Below are positions 4,556 through 5,775 of a DNA stretch of 5,775 nt, in pieces (position 1 is the first letter of the stretch; each line of letters opens with the position of its first letter). The stretch is from JAWLBW01 sp041687475 (GTDB lineage Bacteria; J088; JAWLBW01): the NCBI GenBank assembly GCA_041687475.1, contig JAWLBW010000302.1:1-5775 (forward strand), given 5' to 3'. The translations under genes were made by a program, and so were the position numbers. The notes beneath the pieces are model-generated. The model saw only the letters and a list, made by a program, of their open reading frames with translations. It had not been told where the DNA came from and did no database searches.

Positions 4556-5775
4556 CTACCTGGACTCAACGGGGTAACCGCACAAGCGGCGGCGAACCAA
4601 CAGCATTCCCCCCACGAAGAGCACGAACAGCACGGGCGGGCCCTCATTGCCGGCGGTAGCGCAGCCGCCGCCCTCGTCGGCCTTGACGGTCTTCGTAATC
4701 GTCGGCCGCACGGTCGCGAGGTAGTCACGCATATTCGATACCCCGTTGCCGTCGGCGTCTTCGAGGGCGTCGGGCACCAGCGGGTCGCTGCCGATTTCGA
4801 CCTCGAAACCGTCGGGTACGCCGTCGCCATCGGTGTCGGCCACACGCGGATGGGTACCCAGCTCGAACTCTCGGATGTTGGTGAGTCCGTCGCCGTCGGT
4901 ATCTTCGTGAGCGTCGGGGCGCAGCGGATCGGTGCCGTGCGCATACTCCCAGCCGTCGGGCATGCCGTCGCCGTCGGTATCTTCGTGCGCAGGGTCGAAG
5001 CCGAGGGCCACTTCAACGCCGTCGGTCAGACCGTCGCCATCGGTGTCGGGATTTGTCGGATCGGTGCCGTAGAGAATCTCTTCGCTGTCGAACAACCCGT
5101 CGCCGTCCTGATCGCCGCCGTCGGTCGAGACGGTGACAACCACACGCGGTGAGCCGCTTGAGTCGTTGCCGGCGGCATCGGTGACATAGGCCTGCACCTC
5201 GATTTCACGAAGCGAAACGCTGCCGATGACGGCGACAGGTACGAGCACCGGTACCACTCCGGCTTCCATGTCGGCGCTTGTGATTGCGGCCGTGACAGGA
5301 ACCCCGTCCCACATCACGGTTACGGCGTCGCCTTCCTCGACATCGGTGCCCGTCAGGCCTACGGTAACCCAGGTGCCGTCGAGCGCTTCCCAGGCGTCGA
5401 GCACGCCGTCATCGACCTCGGCGGTAAAGACGGGCTTGCCGGGTGCGCCGGGCGGCGTGAAGTCGCGCACGAAGGGCGAGATCGCGCCGATCCGCGCCGC
5501 CGCGCCGTCGTTGTCGCCCTCGGCCAACGCTTGCTGGAAAACCGCGTCGTTGACGAAGTCGCCGGTGCGCACGCCGTTGCCAAGGTCGCGGTTCTCGCGC
5601 ACGCCAAAGCTCAGGAAATGGTCGATTGCGCCCAGGCCCGCCTCGGCCACGTCGGGGTTGGCGATCAGATAGGCCTGCGCGTCGAAAACCGGATTGGGGC
5701 TGCGCTCCTCGCGCCCGCCGAAGGCCAGGAAGTGTTCGAAGGCCGTGAAGCTTGCGTCGGCCTCGGCCGCGGCCT
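4556..5775 (-). CDS. Modular surface protein with NPDV-type repeats, TSP3-like Ca-binding array and C-terminal sorting signal (5' end outside window)
   Basis: The visible C-terminal 405 residues, read from 5775 downwards, are modular. Residues 1-65 hold repeats of about 38 residues with HFLAFGGREER (14-24), FDAQAYLIANPDV (30-42) and DHFLSFGVREN (51-61), a pattern also seen in secreted Ca-binding proteins of proteobacteria. Residues ~106-218 (TPPGAPGKP to VVVTVSTD) look like an Ig-like or cadherin-like beta domain with AYVTDAAGNDS. Residues ~221-351 form a thrombospondin type 3-like array: DQDGDGLFD, DTDGDGLTD, DTDGDGMPD, DTDGDGLTN, DTDGDGVPD and DADGNGVSN, each a likely Ca2+ loop. The tail has EGGGC (367-371), a hydrophobic segment (379-393) and RRR (394-396), like a MYXO-CTERM/JDVT-CTERM sorting signal. 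The GTG at 5650 is internal, since repeats run upstream of it. The stop is TAG (complement of 4556-4558). It is probably displayed on the cell surface. Its ligand or role is unknown. Confidence 0.88.
   Translation of the reverse strand, partial: AAAEADASFTAFEHFLAFGGREERSPNPVFDAQAYLIANPDVAEAGLGAIDHFLSFGVRENRDLGNGVRTGDFVNDAVFQQALAEGDNDGAAARIGAISPFVRDFTPPGAPGKPVFTAEVDDGVLDAWEALDGTWVTVGLTGTDVEEGDAVTVMWDGVPVTAAITSADMEAGVVPVLVPVAVIGSVSLREIEVQAYVTDAAGNDSSGSPRVVVTVSTDGGDQDGDGLFDSEEILYGTDPTNPDTDGDGLTDGVEVALGFDPAHEDTDGDGMPDGWEYAHGTDPLRPDAHEDTDGDGLTNIREFELGTHPRVADTDGDGVPDGFEVEIGSDPLVPDALEDADGNGVSNMRDYLATVRPTITKTVKADEGGGCATAGNEGPPVLFVLFVGGMLLVRRRLCGYPVESR
4583..4672 (-). other. C-terminal GGGC / transmembrane / RRR sorting signal
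   Basis: The segment reads GGGCATAG, a short spacer, a hydrophobic run (VLFVLFVGGMLLV) and RRRL, followed by nine more residues with a second Cys. A Gly-rich Cys motif before a single membrane helix and Arg cluster is the layout of MYXO-CTERM and JDVT-CTERM signals, which are processed by glutamic-type intramembrane proteases (myxosortases) of the CAAX protease family. Assignment to a named class is tentative, and the extra C-terminal residues after the Arg cluster are longer than usual. Confidence 0.6.
4721..5113 (-). repeat. Thrombospondin type 3-like repeat array (coding)
   Basis: Six D-x-D-G-D/N-G loops occur at spacings of about 20-27 residues, each followed by a short helix-like EEILYGTDP or FEVEIGSDP segment. 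The repetition is visible in DNA too: a 23-bp stretch at 4887-4909 recurs exactly at 4965-4987, 78 bp or 26 codons away. This suggests internal duplication of repeat units. Confidence 0.85.

Noticed and set aside
4535..4564. Possible terminator between the convergent genes (TCCAGG/CCTGGA)
   Set aside because: The stem is only 6 bp, the loop is 18 nt, there is no T-run, and it overlaps the minus-strand stop codon.

Overview
The window suggests a GC-rich Gram-negative bacterium. It holds a MacB-type ABC permease, exported Sec-type proteins, and a large secreted protein ending in a Cys/transmembrane/Arg sorting tail of the MYXO-CTERM or JDVT-CTERM style. Nothing fixes the taxon. A delta-/gammaproteobacterium or a myxobacterium-like group fits the sorting tail, but this is inference.

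Layout. (1) Positions 1-737, plus strand: C-terminal part of a MacB/FtsX-type permease whose start lies outside the window. (2) Positions 738-1499: about 760 bp with no credible gene but rich in repeats. It has scattered TGCACGG motifs, three AAACGTTT palindromic cores spaced exactly 119 bp apart (two within a ~51-bp repeat, the third in a perfect 16-bp palindrome), and a five-unit 7-bp tandem repeat. (3) Positions 1478-4522: a tandem duplication of a two-gene cassette. Each unit has a small VanZ-like membrane protein gene followed by a gene for a secreted protein of about 345 residues with four conserved cysteines and no family I recognise. In the first unit the VanZ-like gene is frameshifted and carries further lesions, while its secreted-protein gene is intact. 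In the second unit both genes are intact and overlap by 23 bp. (4) Positions 4556-5775, minus strand, convergent: the C-terminal 405 residues of a modular surface protein. It has NPDV/HFL-type repeats, a probable Ig-like domain, a thrombospondin type 3-like calcium-binding array, and a sorting tail.

How the genes may work together. The VanZ-like and secreted-protein genes are almost certainly translated as a unit: strong AGGAG sites for the secreted genes lie inside the VanZ-like frames, and stops and starts overlap. Two rounds of the pair argue for a functional partnership between a membrane protein and an exported disulfide-bonded protein, but no function can be named from sequence alone. 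The flanking permease and surface protein are not obviously part of the same pathway.
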